Shown: positions 7,634 to 15,157 of the stretch, one piece after another | Position numbering within the stretch: position 1 is the first letter of the stretch | How the letters are laid out: every line of letters begins with the position of its first letter | From: JBDSTW01 sp039914705 | GTDB taxonomy: Bacteria; Pseudomonadota; Gammaproteobacteria; SURF-13 | Assembly: GCA_039914705.1 (NCBI GenBank) | Contig: JBDSOT010000034.1 | Coordinates: forward strand, 1 to 23,974 | Reading direction: 5' to 3' | DNA length: 23,974 nucleotides | The notes under the pieces: model-generated | Database searches by the model: none | What the model saw: only the letters and a program-made list of their open reading frames with translations | What the model was told of the DNA's origin: nothing | Program-made: the position numbers and the translations under genes

Positions 7634-7685
7634 ATAGCCATGCCTAGGTTCCGCAGCTGCATTCAAAATCTTCGGCAATTTCCCT

Positions 7686-8369
7686 ATGCAAATATCCATC
7701 ATCATACCGGTCTTGAACGAGGCCGCCGAGATTGTAACAACACTGGCGTCTTTGCAGCATCTGCGCACTCAGTCTGCCGAGATTATCGTGGTGGATGGCG
7801 GTAGCCGCGATGATACCGTAACACTCGCGCAGCCATTGGCGGATTTAGTTATTTGCTCAGATCAGGGCCGTGCGCAGCAAATGAACGCCGGGGCGCGCTG
7901 CGCCAGTGGTAACATCTTATTGTTCTTGCATGCTGATACTCATCTCCCTGCAGATGCCCATCATCTCATCGTAAAAGGGCTTGCAGAGAATGATCAACGC
8001 TGGGGACGTTTCGATGTGCGCCTGTCGGGCAGTCATCCCTTGCTGCGCGCAGTGGAATCCCTGATGAATTGGCGCTCGCGCTTAACAGGCATTGCCAGCG
8101 GTGATCAGGCAATCTTTGTGCGGCGTGACGGGTTTATGAAGATCGGCGGCTTTCCAGAAATACCGCTGATGGAAGACATCGCGCTGAGTCACCTGCTTAA
8201 GAAGCAAGGTAAGCCCCTCTGTCTGCATGCGCGCGTGACAACCTCCAGCCGGCGCTGGGAACGCGCGGGCATCGTGCGTACTATTCTGCTGATGTGGCGT
8301 CTGCGCCTGGCCTATGCATTGGGTGCTGACCCTGAGCGCCTGGCGGCTAAATATTACAAGTCACAATAA
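7686..8369 (+). CDS. Family 2 glycosyltransferase, TIGR04283 type
   Basis: A GT-A fold nucleotide-sugar transferase of 227 residues. The N-terminal ISIIIPVLNEAAEI, IIVVDGGSRDDT and the LFLHADTHLP segment (in place of a simple DxD) are typical of the group annotated as arsenosugar biosynthesis-associated TIGR04283. C-terminal features are SGDQAIFVRRDGFMKIGGFPEIPLMEDIAL and a basic tail with RRWERAGIVRT. The group commonly sits next to a TIGR04282 gene, as here (8512). No arsenosugar radical-SAM gene is visible, so the real acceptor is unknown. The ribosome binding site is weak, and the gene starts 52 bases past the MITE-like element. Confidence 0.85.
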   Translation: MQISIIIPVLNEAAEIVTTLASLQHLRTQSAEIIVVDGGSRDDTVTLAQPLADLVICSDQGRAQQMNAGARCASGNILLFLHADTHLPADAHHLIVKGLAENDQRWGRFDVRLSGSHPLLRAVESLMNWRSRLTGIASGDQAIFVRRDGFMKIGGFPEIPLMEDIALSHLLKKQGKPLCLHARVTTSSRRWERAGIVRTILLMWRLRLAYALGADPERLAAKYYKSQ

Positions 8370-8494
8370 TACGGTTAGGATTTGTTGCACAATTTTGCGT
8401 TTATCAATGCCCGAAACCATACTGATGAATAAATTAATTCACCGTCGAGCCGAGTTAAGTGCATATAGGACTTCCGGTAAGAGCGCCACACTAT

Positions 8495-8500
8495 TATAAT
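8495..8500 (+). promoter_or_regulatory. Candidate -10 element giving a very short leader
   Basis: A perfect TATAAT ends 11 bases before the ATG of the next gene. A start about 7 bases downstream would leave a 4-5 base leader, and no Shine-Dalgarno motif is present, so the gene may be read from a nearly leaderless mRNA. The -35 region (TTCCGG at 17 bases) is poor. Confidence 0.35.
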
Positions 8501-8511
8501 CTTGCCCCTCC

Positions 8512-9165
8512 ATGGAATTTCCTAACGCACAAATTATGGTATTCGCCAAGGCGCCGATTCCGGGCGCGGCCAAGACCCGCCTGATCCCGCACCTGGGTAA
8601 AACGGGCGCGGCTGCCCTGCATGAACACTTGATCGGGCAGTGTATTGCCAATGCACTGAAGGCTGATTTGTGCCCGGTGCGGCTATGGTGTTTCCCGTTG
8701 ATGCAGCATCGTTTCTTCGAGGCCTGCCGGGCCAGCTTCGGCGTGATGTTGCGCCTGCAACGCGGCAGTGATCTGGGCGAACGGATGGCCTATGGCTTTC
8801 GTAAAACCCTGGAAACGTGCAGTTATGCGCTGATCATCGGCAGCGACTGTCCGTCGTTAACTCAGCAGGATCTGCACGAGGCCTTGACGGCGCTGGAGCA
8901 GGGCCATGATGCCGTGCTGGGGCCTACCGAAGACGGCGGCTATGCATTGATCGGATTACGCCGCGTGGAGCCTAGTCTGTTTGAGGATATTATCTGGGGT
9001 CGGGACGATGTGCTTGAAGTGACGCGTGAGCGCTTGCAACAACTACAATGGCGCTGGCATGAATTGCCGCTGCGTTGGGATGTGGACCGGCCGGAGGATG
9101 TTGAACGTGCGCTGACCGAAGACTTACTGAAAAAAGAGACCCTTATCAGTAATCATGGCGCTTAA
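8512..9165 (+). CDS. TIGR04282/DUF2064 glycosyltransferase-like protein
   Basis: A nucleotidyltransferase/GT-A-like protein of 217 residues. It has the N-terminal MVFAKAPIPGAAKTRLIPHLG (the nucleotide-binding KxPxPGxxKTRL pattern), then ALIIGSDCPSLTQQDL, the metal-site style SDCP, and LGPTEDGGYALIGLRR. C-terminal WDVDRPEDVERAL matches the same family. It is usually the partner of the TIGR04283 enzyme encoded just upstream. The ATG at 8512 is preceded by no ribosome binding site. Six bases separate it from mog. Its substrate is unproven. Confidence 0.85.
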   Translation: MEFPNAQIMVFAKAPIPGAAKTRLIPHLGKTGAAALHEHLIGQCIANALKADLCPVRLWCFPLMQHRFFEACRASFGVMLRLQRGSDLGERMAYGFRKTLETCSYALIIGSDCPSLTQQDLHEALTALEQGHDAVLGPTEDGGYALIGLRRVEPSLFEDIIWGRDDVLEVTRERLQQLQWRWHELPLRWDVDRPEDVERALTEDLLKKETLISNHGA

Positions 9166-9171
9166 AGAACT

Positions 9172-9726
9172 ATGAAGTCGGAACCGGTACGCATCGGTAT
9201 CGTCACGGTGTCTGATCGGGCCAGCCACGGCGTTTATAAAGACCTTGGCGGGCCGGCCATACGCACCGAGCTGAAAAAAATATTGATCACACCCTGGGAG
9301 GCAGTCTGCTGCGTGATTCCCGACGAGCCGGAGGTGATCGAGAATGCCCTGAAAGAATTATGCGATGATCACGGCTGCTGCCTTGTGGTAACCACGGGCG
9401 GCACCGGCCCCGCACTGCGCGACATTACCCCCGAGGCAACCGCCGCTGTCTGCACTAAAATCCTCGACGGCTTCGGCGAACAAATGCGTGCGGTATCGTT
9501 AAAACTTGTGCCGACCGCCATCCTGTCGCGCCAGATTGCCGGCATTCGCGGAAAATCACTCATCATCAATCTACCCGGCAAACCATCGGCCATTGCCGAT
9601 TGCCTGCAAGCAGTATTCCCGGCGGTGCCTTATTGTATTGATCTGATCGAAGGACCGTATCTAGAAACGCACGCGGATGTCCTCGTTGCATTCCGCCCAC
9701 AGCATGCAGTCCGGCCCGCAAGTTAG
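9172..9726 (+). CDS. mog: Molybdopterin adenylyltransferase (Mog)
   Basis: Activates molybdopterin by adenylylation so that MoeA can insert molybdenum. The protein is 184 residues. It opens RIGIVTVSDRASHGVYKDLGGPA, has the nucleotide-binding TTGGTGPALRDITPEAT and continues GFGEQMRAVSLKLVPTAILSRQ and LINLPGKPSAI, ending with VPYCIDLIEGPYLET. These track E. coli Mog along the whole length; MoaB lacks the longer C-terminal section. It is the only molybdenum cofactor gene in view, between a glycosyltransferase pair and psd. Confidence 0.92.
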   Translation: MKSEPVRIGIVTVSDRASHGVYKDLGGPAIRTELKKILITPWEAVCCVIPDEPEVIENALKELCDDHGCCLVVTTGGTGPALRDITPEATAAVCTKILDGFGEQMRAVSLKLVPTAILSRQIAGIRGKSLIINLPGKPSAIADCLQAVFPAVPYCIDLIEGPYLETHADVLVAFRPQHAVRPAS

Positions 9727-9756
9727 CGGATACTGGCTTTGTCATTCAAGGTTTTC

Positions 9757-10686
9757 ATGCCCTCCAAAGCATCATCGCTGCGCAAATTATTGCCTGCCTC
9801 GTTTACCGATTACCGTAAAACACTGCCGCAATATCTAATCCCAAAACGTCTGCTATCCCAACTGATGCATGCACTGACACGCGTGCGCTGGCGGGCCTGG
9901 AAGACCTGGCAAATTGACTGGTTCATACGCCGCTATAAAGTGGATATGACGCTCGCCAAAAATCCCGACCCGCACAGCTACGTCAACTTTAATAGTTTCT
10001 TTACGCGCGAACTACGCAGCGGGGCACGCATCATTGCCGGCAGTGCCGGTGAAATCGCCTGCCCTGTAGACGGTAGCGTGAGCCAGGTCGGAGCTATCGA
10101 CGACACACGAATCTTTCAGGCCAAGGGCCATTATTATCACCTGGAACAATTACTCGGTGGATCGGCAGCTCGCGCGCAAGTTTTTAAGGATGGACAGTTT
10201 GCAAGCTTATATCTTGCGCCAAAAGATTATCACCGCATTCACATGCCCTGTAGTGGCCGGCTGCGCGAAATGATTTACGTGCCGGGGCATTTCTTCGGCG
10301 TGAATGCCAGCACGGCTTGTGTCGTGCCGGGATTGTTTGCACGCAACGAACGGGTAATCTGCATATTCGATACCGATGCCGGGCCGATGGCCTTGATACT
10401 CGTCGGTGCCTTGTTCGTCGCCAGTATGGAGACCGTGTGGGCGGGTGTGGTGACGTCGAATTCCAGGAACACGATTACCGTTTGGGATTACCATGACACA
10501 GCAACTCCCGTAGTGCTGGAACACGGCGCGGAAATGGGCAGATTTAATATGGGTTCAACGGTGATCGTGCTGTTTGCACAGGGCAGCATGCAGTGGGATG
10601 CGGCTATCAAACCGGCAGCAAAAATTCAAATGGGACAGGTGCTGGGCAGGGTAAATATGTCGAATGTCGCCGGGCACAAAATATAA
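9757..10686 (+). CDS. psd: Phosphatidylserine decarboxylase proenzyme
   Basis: Membrane-associated enzyme that converts phosphatidylserine to phosphatidylethanolamine. It is made as a proenzyme that self-cleaves to form a pyruvoyl group. Conserved blocks are YKVDMTLAKNPDPHSYVNFN, SFFTRELR, CPVDGSVSQVG (charge-relay Asp), APKDYHRIHMP (His), ARNERVICIFDT and the cleavage site GRFNMGSTVIVLF. Cleavage falls between Gly and Ser; the usual LGST is MGST here, a mild change seen in some homologs. I chose ATG 9757 (309 residues) because AAGG lies 5 bases upstream; a TTG at 9739 would add six residues. It is followed by a strong hairpin. Confidence 0.93.
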   Translation: MPSKASSLRKLLPASFTDYRKTLPQYLIPKRLLSQLMHALTRVRWRAWKTWQIDWFIRRYKVDMTLAKNPDPHSYVNFNSFFTRELRSGARIIAGSAGEIACPVDGSVSQVGAIDDTRIFQAKGHYYHLEQLLGGSAARAQVFKDGQFASLYLAPKDYHRIHMPCSGRLREMIYVPGHFFGVNASTACVVPGLFARNERVICIFDTDAGPMALILVGALFVASMETVWAGVVTSNSRNTITVWDYHDTATPVVLEHGAEMGRFNMGSTVIVLFAQGSMQWDAAIKPAAKIQMGQVLGRVNMSNVAGHKI

Positions 10687-10716
10687 ACGAGGGCATTGTT
10701 CGCACAACGCCCTCGT
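10687..10716. terminator. Bidirectional terminator between psd and mucD
   Basis: ACGAGGGC...GCCCTCGT form a 30-base perfect or near-perfect hairpin between two converging genes. On the minus strand it is followed by TTTATATTTT, good for ending mucD transcription. On the plus strand the tail is less T-rich. Confidence 0.8.
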
Positions 10717-10737
10717 CACAATTACCTATTAAAAATA

Positions 10738-12231
10738 TTACTCGGCTGATTTTTCAACGTCTTTCGGATCAGCATTTTTTTCAATCTTCAGGGCCAGGAA
10801 TAATGCCCCCGCGCCGCGCTGCACTAATATCGGCAAGGACTTGTCGGCAGGCAAACCTTTAACGATCGTGTTGAAGCGATCCGTGTTGTTGATGTCCACA
10901 TTATTGATCGACAAAATCAAATCGCCGCGCTGTATACCCGCCTTCAATGCCGGACCGTTATTCACCTGTTGCACCAGCACTCCGGTCTTTATCTCAAGCT
11001 GCTTACGCTGCTCGGCAGTCAGATCGGCCACCACGATGCCCAGCCGGTTATCCACCGCCGCCTTGGGCGCGGCCTCGGACAGTTTGACCTCTTCTTCCTT
11101 CGGCAATTCTTCAATACGAGTCGCGATGTCGAGCGGCTTGCCGTTGCGCATTACACCGACAGAAATCTGCGTGCCGATCTTGCTGGAGCCCACCAGCCGT
11201 GGCAGATCGGAAGATTCCACAATCGGTTTGCCGTCAAATTTGACCACTACATCGCCAACCTGCAAGCCGGACTTCGCGGCGGGACTATCCGGCATAATCT
11301 TGGCAATGAGCGCGCCTTGCGGACTCGCCATTCCGAAGGATTCCGCCAACTCGCTCGTGACATCCTGAATCAGGATGCCCAGCCAGCCGCGCGTGACACG
11401 GCCCTTTGCTTTCAACTGCTCGGTCACGTCCATCGCGACATCAACCGGGATAGCAAACGATAGGCCCATGAATCCGCCAGTGCGGCTGAAGATTTGCGAG
11501 TTGATGCCGACCACCTCGCCCTTCAGATTGAACAACGGGCCACCTGAATTCCCGGGATTGATCGCTACATCAGTCTGTATGAACGGGACATAACTCTCCG
11601 ATGGCAAACTGCGGCCAATGGCGCTGACGATACCGGCCGTTGCCGAGTGATCGAAGCCGAACGGCGAACCGATCGCGAATACCCACTCGCCGACCTTCAG
11701 ATTGCTTGATGTACCCAGCTTAACCACGGGCAGATTTTGCGCCTCGACTTTCAGCAATGCGAGATCGCTACGCTCGTCGGTGCCGATCACCTTGGCAACC
11801 AGGTCGCGCCGGTCGCTCAGGCGCACGATTATCTTGTCGGCATTCTTGACGACATGATTGTTCGTCAGCACATAACCTTCTGGGGAAATAATGAAACCCG
11901 AGCCTAATGATTGCGCATCGAATTCTTCAGGAGCACCGCCGCCGCCCTGCCCCTCACCAAAAAAATGCTTGAACAGATCATTAAGCGGGCTGCCTTCCGG
12001 AATATCGGGCATCTCCATACCCGGCGGGAGCTGCGGCATGCTGCGCTTGATTTTCTGAGTGGTGCTGATATTCACCACCGCAGCGCTGTTCTGTTCAACC
12101 AGCACCGTGAAATCCGGCAGATTGGGCGACTGCACAACGCTCTGCGCAAAGGCAGGGGCAACCGAAAATAATAGCCATGTAAGCATCAACATGGCGCGCA
12201 ACGGATTATGACTAACAAACGGGTGTTTCAT
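10738..12231 (-). CDS. mucD: Periplasmic serine protease/chaperone MucD (DegP/Do family)
   Basis: Degrades or refolds damaged envelope proteins and limits sigma-E activation. The 497 residues start with a signal peptide cut after about AFA (residue 29). The trypsin-like domain has His126 (TNNHVV), Asp156 (DERSDLALLKV) and Ser229 (INPGNSGGPL), all intact. Two PDZ domains follow (about 285-375 and 395-480). A glycine-rich Q-linker-like loop (EGQGGGGAPEE, about 93-103) corresponds to the variable LA-loop. An AGGAG ribosome binding site precedes the ATG. It is the last gene of the rpoE operon, separated from rseB by a decayed rseC region of about 180 bases. Confidence 0.93.
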   Translation of the reverse strand: MKHPFVSHNPLRAMLMLTWLLFSVAPAFAQSVVQSPNLPDFTVLVEQNSAAVVNISTTQKIKRSMPQLPPGMEMPDIPEGSPLNDLFKHFFGEGQGGGGAPEEFDAQSLGSGFIISPEGYVLTNNHVVKNADKIIVRLSDRRDLVAKVIGTDERSDLALLKVEAQNLPVVKLGTSSNLKVGEWVFAIGSPFGFDHSATAGIVSAIGRSLPSESYVPFIQTDVAINPGNSGGPLFNLKGEVVGINSQIFSRTGGFMGLSFAIPVDVAMDVTEQLKAKGRVTRGWLGILIQDVTSELAESFGMASPQGALIAKIMPDSPAAKSGLQVGDVVVKFDGKPIVESSDLPRLVGSSKIGTQISVGVMRNGKPLDIATRIEELPKEEEVKLSEAAPKAAVDNRLGIVVADLTAEQRKQLEIKTGVLVQQVNNGPALKAGIQRGDLILSINNVDINNTDRFNTIVKGLPADKSLPILVQRGAGALFLALKIEKNADPKDVEKSAE

Positions 12232-12277
12232 GGAGGCTCCTACATTGATTCATGGGACTGCGTTCGGCTGTATACGA

Positions 12278-12414
12278 CTATGACCGGACGATATGCGCTG
12301 ATGCGATATTCATTAGCGGGCGTTGGCTATAAGCTCCGCAGGTGATGTTGCGCTACGTTGCAACCCAGGCAAATTATTCTGGTTCTCAATAATGCGCGCG
12401 ATTCCTTCGATCAT
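12278..12414 (-). pseudogene. rseC: Decayed rseC (mucC) remnant
   Basis: An ATG at 12414 overlaps the rseB stop as ATGA, the arrangement expected for rseC. The frame reads MIEGIARIIENQNN, like the RseC start (MIEE-x-RVV/I), then leaves the family. Shifting by one base restores FAWVAT, a stop (12353-12355), RNITCGAYSQRPL, matching the RseC pattern DFAWVAT-x-R-x-x-x-CG-x-C. The cysteine-rich motif is degraded and the membrane part (about 100 residues) is gone. So rseC carries at least one frameshift, one nonsense codon and a 3' deletion. The call rests on short but well-placed similarity. Confidence 0.65.
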
Positions 12415-13442
12415 GGTTCGCTTTGATGCCGGATGGACTGGCCGATAAGCTGCACCGTGGCCACTGGGACTTCCCCCACCAGCGTAATCTGATGGCCGTG
12501 ACTGAAAACACCGTAGGCATTGACCGCGCCACGGTGAGAAATTCCTACGAACTTGTCCTCGGGTGCTGATTTTTCTATGAATACTGAAACCGATGCAAGG
12601 CCGTCTGTGAGGACCAGATGTTCGACTGGCATTTGGTTCGCAGACATCAGGTACTTGTTGCGCTCCACCAGCTTGAAGCCTTTGGGAAGTTGAGTTATAC
12701 GCCAATCATCGCCGGGCCGCTGGGCGGTCGAAGGTAACGTCTTCGCCGGAGGTTCCGGCTGCGCAGCAGCGGCTTTTTCAGTCTGTTTAATGTCCGCCCC
12801 GGATTCTGCCGGCGTCGAACCGGAAGCGGTGGCTGCATTGACACTGCCCATGCTTACCACATTACCCACGCTTAGCTCGGTAAACATCATGCGCTCTATA
12901 GGCACACCACTCTCATTGAGCATGTCGGCCTTAAGCAGCAGGCCGCTGGCATCATCCAGCCACAGACGGTAACCGAAGCGGAGGTTATCTTTCGGCTTGA
13001 CGTTGATACCTTGGGTTAAACGTCCTGCCACGCGCTGTCTGCCCAGCAGCGCAAAATCATAATTAGCCTCCAATTGTTCAACACGGCTGGGGAGTGCTTC
13101 GGGAAAACTCGTACCGGATGGATCGATAACTGAGGCTGATTCTTGCGTTGACAGCGAAGCGGCATTATTTCCATCCAGAATAAGCTCATGTCCCGCTCCG
13201 CTGAGGGGAAGCAGCCGTTCATGTGCACCTTGCGCATCAATCATATGGGTGATGTGCATGGCCATCATTTGTTGATCGTGCAGATAAACGAAGGTGCCTT
13301 CAAAATCCAGTTCATGAGTGGCCCGCGACATCTTTTCCAGCCAGTCACGGGCAGTAGGCGAGGAATCGGCTGCGGCTACAGATAAGGGCGTTACCGCCAA
13401 GCACAGCATCACAAAGACGCTGTAATTTTTCCACGGACGCAT
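12411..13442 (-). CDS. rseB: Sigma-E factor regulatory protein RseB (MucB)
   Basis: Periplasmic protein that binds RseA and shields it from DegS until lipopolysaccharide or stress signals release it. The 343 residues start with a signal peptide (MRPWKNYSVFVMLCLAVTPL, cleavage near VAAA). The N-terminal lipoprotein-localisation-like domain contains DFEGTFVYLHDQQM and FGYRLWLDDASGLLLKADML. A low-complexity Ala/Pro linker (about 215-245) leads to the small C-terminal domain with WRITQLPKGFKLVERNKYLM. ATG 13442 and GTG 13448 are both possible starts; ATG fits the signal peptide. It follows rseA closely. Confidence 0.9.
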   Translation of the reverse strand: MRPWKNYSVFVMLCLAVTPLSVAAADSSPTARDWLEKMSRATHELDFEGTFVYLHDQQMMAMHITHMIDAQGAHERLLPLSGAGHELILDGNNAASLSTQESASVIDPSGTSFPEALPSRVEQLEANYDFALLGRQRVAGRLTQGINVKPKDNLRFGYRLWLDDASGLLLKADMLNESGVPIERMMFTELSVGNVVSMGSVNAATASGSTPAESGADIKQTEKAAAAQPEPPAKTLPSTAQRPGDDWRITQLPKGFKLVERNKYLMSANQMPVEHLVLTDGLASVSVFIEKSAPEDKFVGISHRGAVNAYGVFSHGHQITLVGEVPVATVQLIGQSIRHQSEP

Positions 13443-13452
13443 CAACACACTG

Positions 13453-14151
13453 TTAGGGTTCTTGACCGTAATCCACCATTCTGGCGTAGGGCAGCACGCC
13501 TTGCATATCCGCAGGGGCCGAGTATTGGTTGTGATTGTTGAGGTAGGTATTCAGCTTGGCCTCGAAGGCTGGCTCGCTGAGATTCCAATGAGGGTCGCTG
13601 GCTGGATTAGTTTCGGCCAGGAAGCCCGGTGCCGCGACGGCCATGTTTTCAATAGGTGCCGCATCCTGGGTAGCGGCAACCTGAGAATAGCCACTGCCTA
13701 TAGCATTCTCGCTAGCAGAAACAATAGTCGCTGATTCCGTCTGCGTGCCTGACTGTGCAAAATTGGCAACCGGTACAGTGTTGGACAAGGGGTCTTGCGG
13801 CAGGGTTTGCACGCCGAGAATGGCGAACGCGGTAACCGAGGCGGCAATGGCTAATCCGGCAATCTGCCGCATGGCCGGCGAGAATGACCGCAGCCGCGCT
13901 TCCAGCGTGACCGTGCGCGGCGCTAATATCGTAGGTTCCAAGGCGAGTGCATTGATAATGTTGCGGGCGGCGTCTTGCTGAGGTTTTTCCGGCAAATTAT
14001 GGTGGATGGCTGCCCTACCCAGATGGTAGTTGCCCCACAATTTTTTAAGTTCCGGATTCTGTTGCAGGATATTAAGCAGATGATGGGTTTCAGTAGCGGA
14101 CAATTCGCCGTCCATCAATGCGGATATTTGTTCCTCGATGCTAATATTCAT
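13453..14151 (-). CDS. rseA: Anti-sigma-E factor RseA (MucA)
   Basis: A single-pass inner-membrane protein that holds RpoE inactive until it is cut by DegS and RseP. The cytoplasmic N-terminus MNISIEEQISALMDGELSAT and HHLLNILQQNPELKKLWGNYHLGR form the sigma-binding domain. A TM helix lies at about 95-115 (IAGLAIAASVTAFAILGV). The periplasmic tail is Ala/Thr/Ser-rich with a conserved C-terminal LNTYLNNHNQYSA. A GTG three codons upstream (14160) is possible, but ATG 14151 has a better GAG spacing. It starts 16 bases after rpoE. Confidence 0.92.
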   Translation of the reverse strand: MNISIEEQISALMDGELSATETHHLLNILQQNPELKKLWGNYHLGRAAIHHNLPEKPQQDAARNIINALALEPTILAPRTVTLEARLRSFSPAMRQIAGLAIAASVTAFAILGVQTLPQDPLSNTVPVANFAQSGTQTESATIVSASENAIGSGYSQVAATQDAAPIENMAVAAPGFLAETNPASDPHWNLSEPAFEAKLNTYLNNHNQYSAPADMQGVLPYARMVDYGQEP

Positions 14152-14167
14152 GGTGTGCACTCACGAT

Positions 14168-14767
14168 TCAGTTAGTTTCCAGTAATGGTTTGAGTTTGTT
14201 ATCTATCGCCTCTCGCGCCCTGAAGATACGCGAGCGCACCGTGCCCACCGGACACGACATCATTTCGGCAATTTCCTCGTAACTCAAGCCCTCCAGTTCA
14301 CGCAGGGTGATCGCCATACGCAGATCATCCGGAAGCTGTTTGATGACCCGATCTACGGTTCTTTCGATGTCATCGCGCAACAACACATGCTCAGGGGTGG
14401 CATAATCCTTTAATACGGAGTCACCGGCAAACTGCTCCGCATCAACGACGTCGATATCGCCATCCGGCGGCCTGCGTCCCTGGGCAACCAGGTAATTCTT
14501 GGCCGTGTTAATAGCGATGCGATATAGCCAGGTGTAAAAGGCGCTTTCCCCGCGAAAATTCGGCAGCGCGCGGTAGGCCTTTATAAACGACTCCTGTGCC
14601 ACATCCTGAACTTCGCTGAAATCGCGAATATACCGTGATATCAGCTTGTGGAGCTTGTGCTGATATTTCAGTACCAGAACATCGAATGCCTTCTTGTCAC
14701 CCTTTTGAACACGCTCGACCAATTCCTGGTCGACGCTATGTTCACCCGTCCGGGGTTTCCCTTTCAC
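14168..14767 (-). CDS. rpoE: RNA polymerase sigma-E factor (RpoE/AlgU)
   Basis: An extracytoplasmic-function sigma factor for envelope stress. The 199 residues include region 2 (LVERVQKGDKKAFDVLVLKYQ, AQESFIKAYRALPNFRGESAFYTWLYRIAINTAKN), a linker with VAQGRRPPDGDID, and region 4 (LPDDLRMAITLRELEGLSYEEIAEMM, PVGTVRSRIFRAREAID), very close to E. coli RpoE throughout. The start is GTG with AAGGAG nine bases before it. A sigma-E-like promoter sits directly upstream, so the operon is probably self-activated. Confidence 0.96.
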   Translation of the reverse strand: MKGKPRTGEHSVDQELVERVQKGDKKAFDVLVLKYQHKLHKLISRYIRDFSEVQDVAQESFIKAYRALPNFRGESAFYTWLYRIAINTAKNYLVAQGRRPPDGDIDVVDAEQFAGDSVLKDYATPEHVLLRDDIERTVDRVIKQLPDDLRMAITLRELEGLSYEEIAEMMSCPVGTVRSRIFRAREAIDNKLKPLLETN

Positions 14768-14791
14768 TATGAGGCACTCCTTTGCACTGCA

Positions 14792-14818
14792 ATAGACCCT
14801 AACAAAAAAATATAGTTC
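14792..14818 (-). promoter_or_regulatory. Candidate sigma-E promoter of the rpoE operon
   Basis: GAACTA (14813-14818) and TCTAT (14792-14796) on the minus strand are separated by 16 bases. They resemble the sigma-E consensus GAACTT-N16-TCTRA, with one mismatch in each box. The predicted start lies about 20 bases before the GTG, leaving room for the AAGGAG. Its position fits autoregulation. Confidence 0.5.
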
Positions 14819-14988
14819 GCCATTGAAGCCTTATAAATGATTAAAACCGTCAACTTCATTAGCCTTTTCGATTAAAATTTAGACAGGACACTTGGACTAA
14901 GTCTTAATTGTATAGTTTTTAGGGTGCGCTTGCGGCCTGCAAGCAGGCGATCTGGCGACTGTAACGATGCACCTACGCTGTCGCGCCC

Positions 14989-15017
14989 TTACTATCGCAG
15001 CAATTTATAACTATGAT
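14989..15017 (+). promoter_or_regulatory. Candidate promoter for nadB
   Basis: TTACTA (14989-14994, 4 of 6) and TATGAT (15012-15017, 5 of 6) are 17 bases apart, about 140 bases before nadB. The 14768-15157 gap between rpoE and nadB otherwise holds a short palindrome (CTGC-AAG-CAG near 14940) and no gene that I can support. Confidence 0.4.
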
Positions 15018-15157
15018 TATAGGCGGAATTAGCCCTAAAACGACAGCGTGAATATAAACTTGACGTCTCGTAAGGCGAAACAGGCCGCTGCTGCACAATT
15101 GTTTGAGAATTCTTGGCAGACCGAACAGTGCCTAACCGGTAATTCTTCAGGAAACCT

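Noticed and set aside
8314..8499. A 61-residue frame after the TIGR04283 gene
   Set aside because: It overlaps that gene out of frame and has no ribosome binding site or recognisable content.
12313..12705. A 130-residue minus-strand open frame overlapping rseB
   Set aside because: It is mostly an out-of-frame shadow of rseB with no family features; only its last 33 codons coincide with the rseC remnant.
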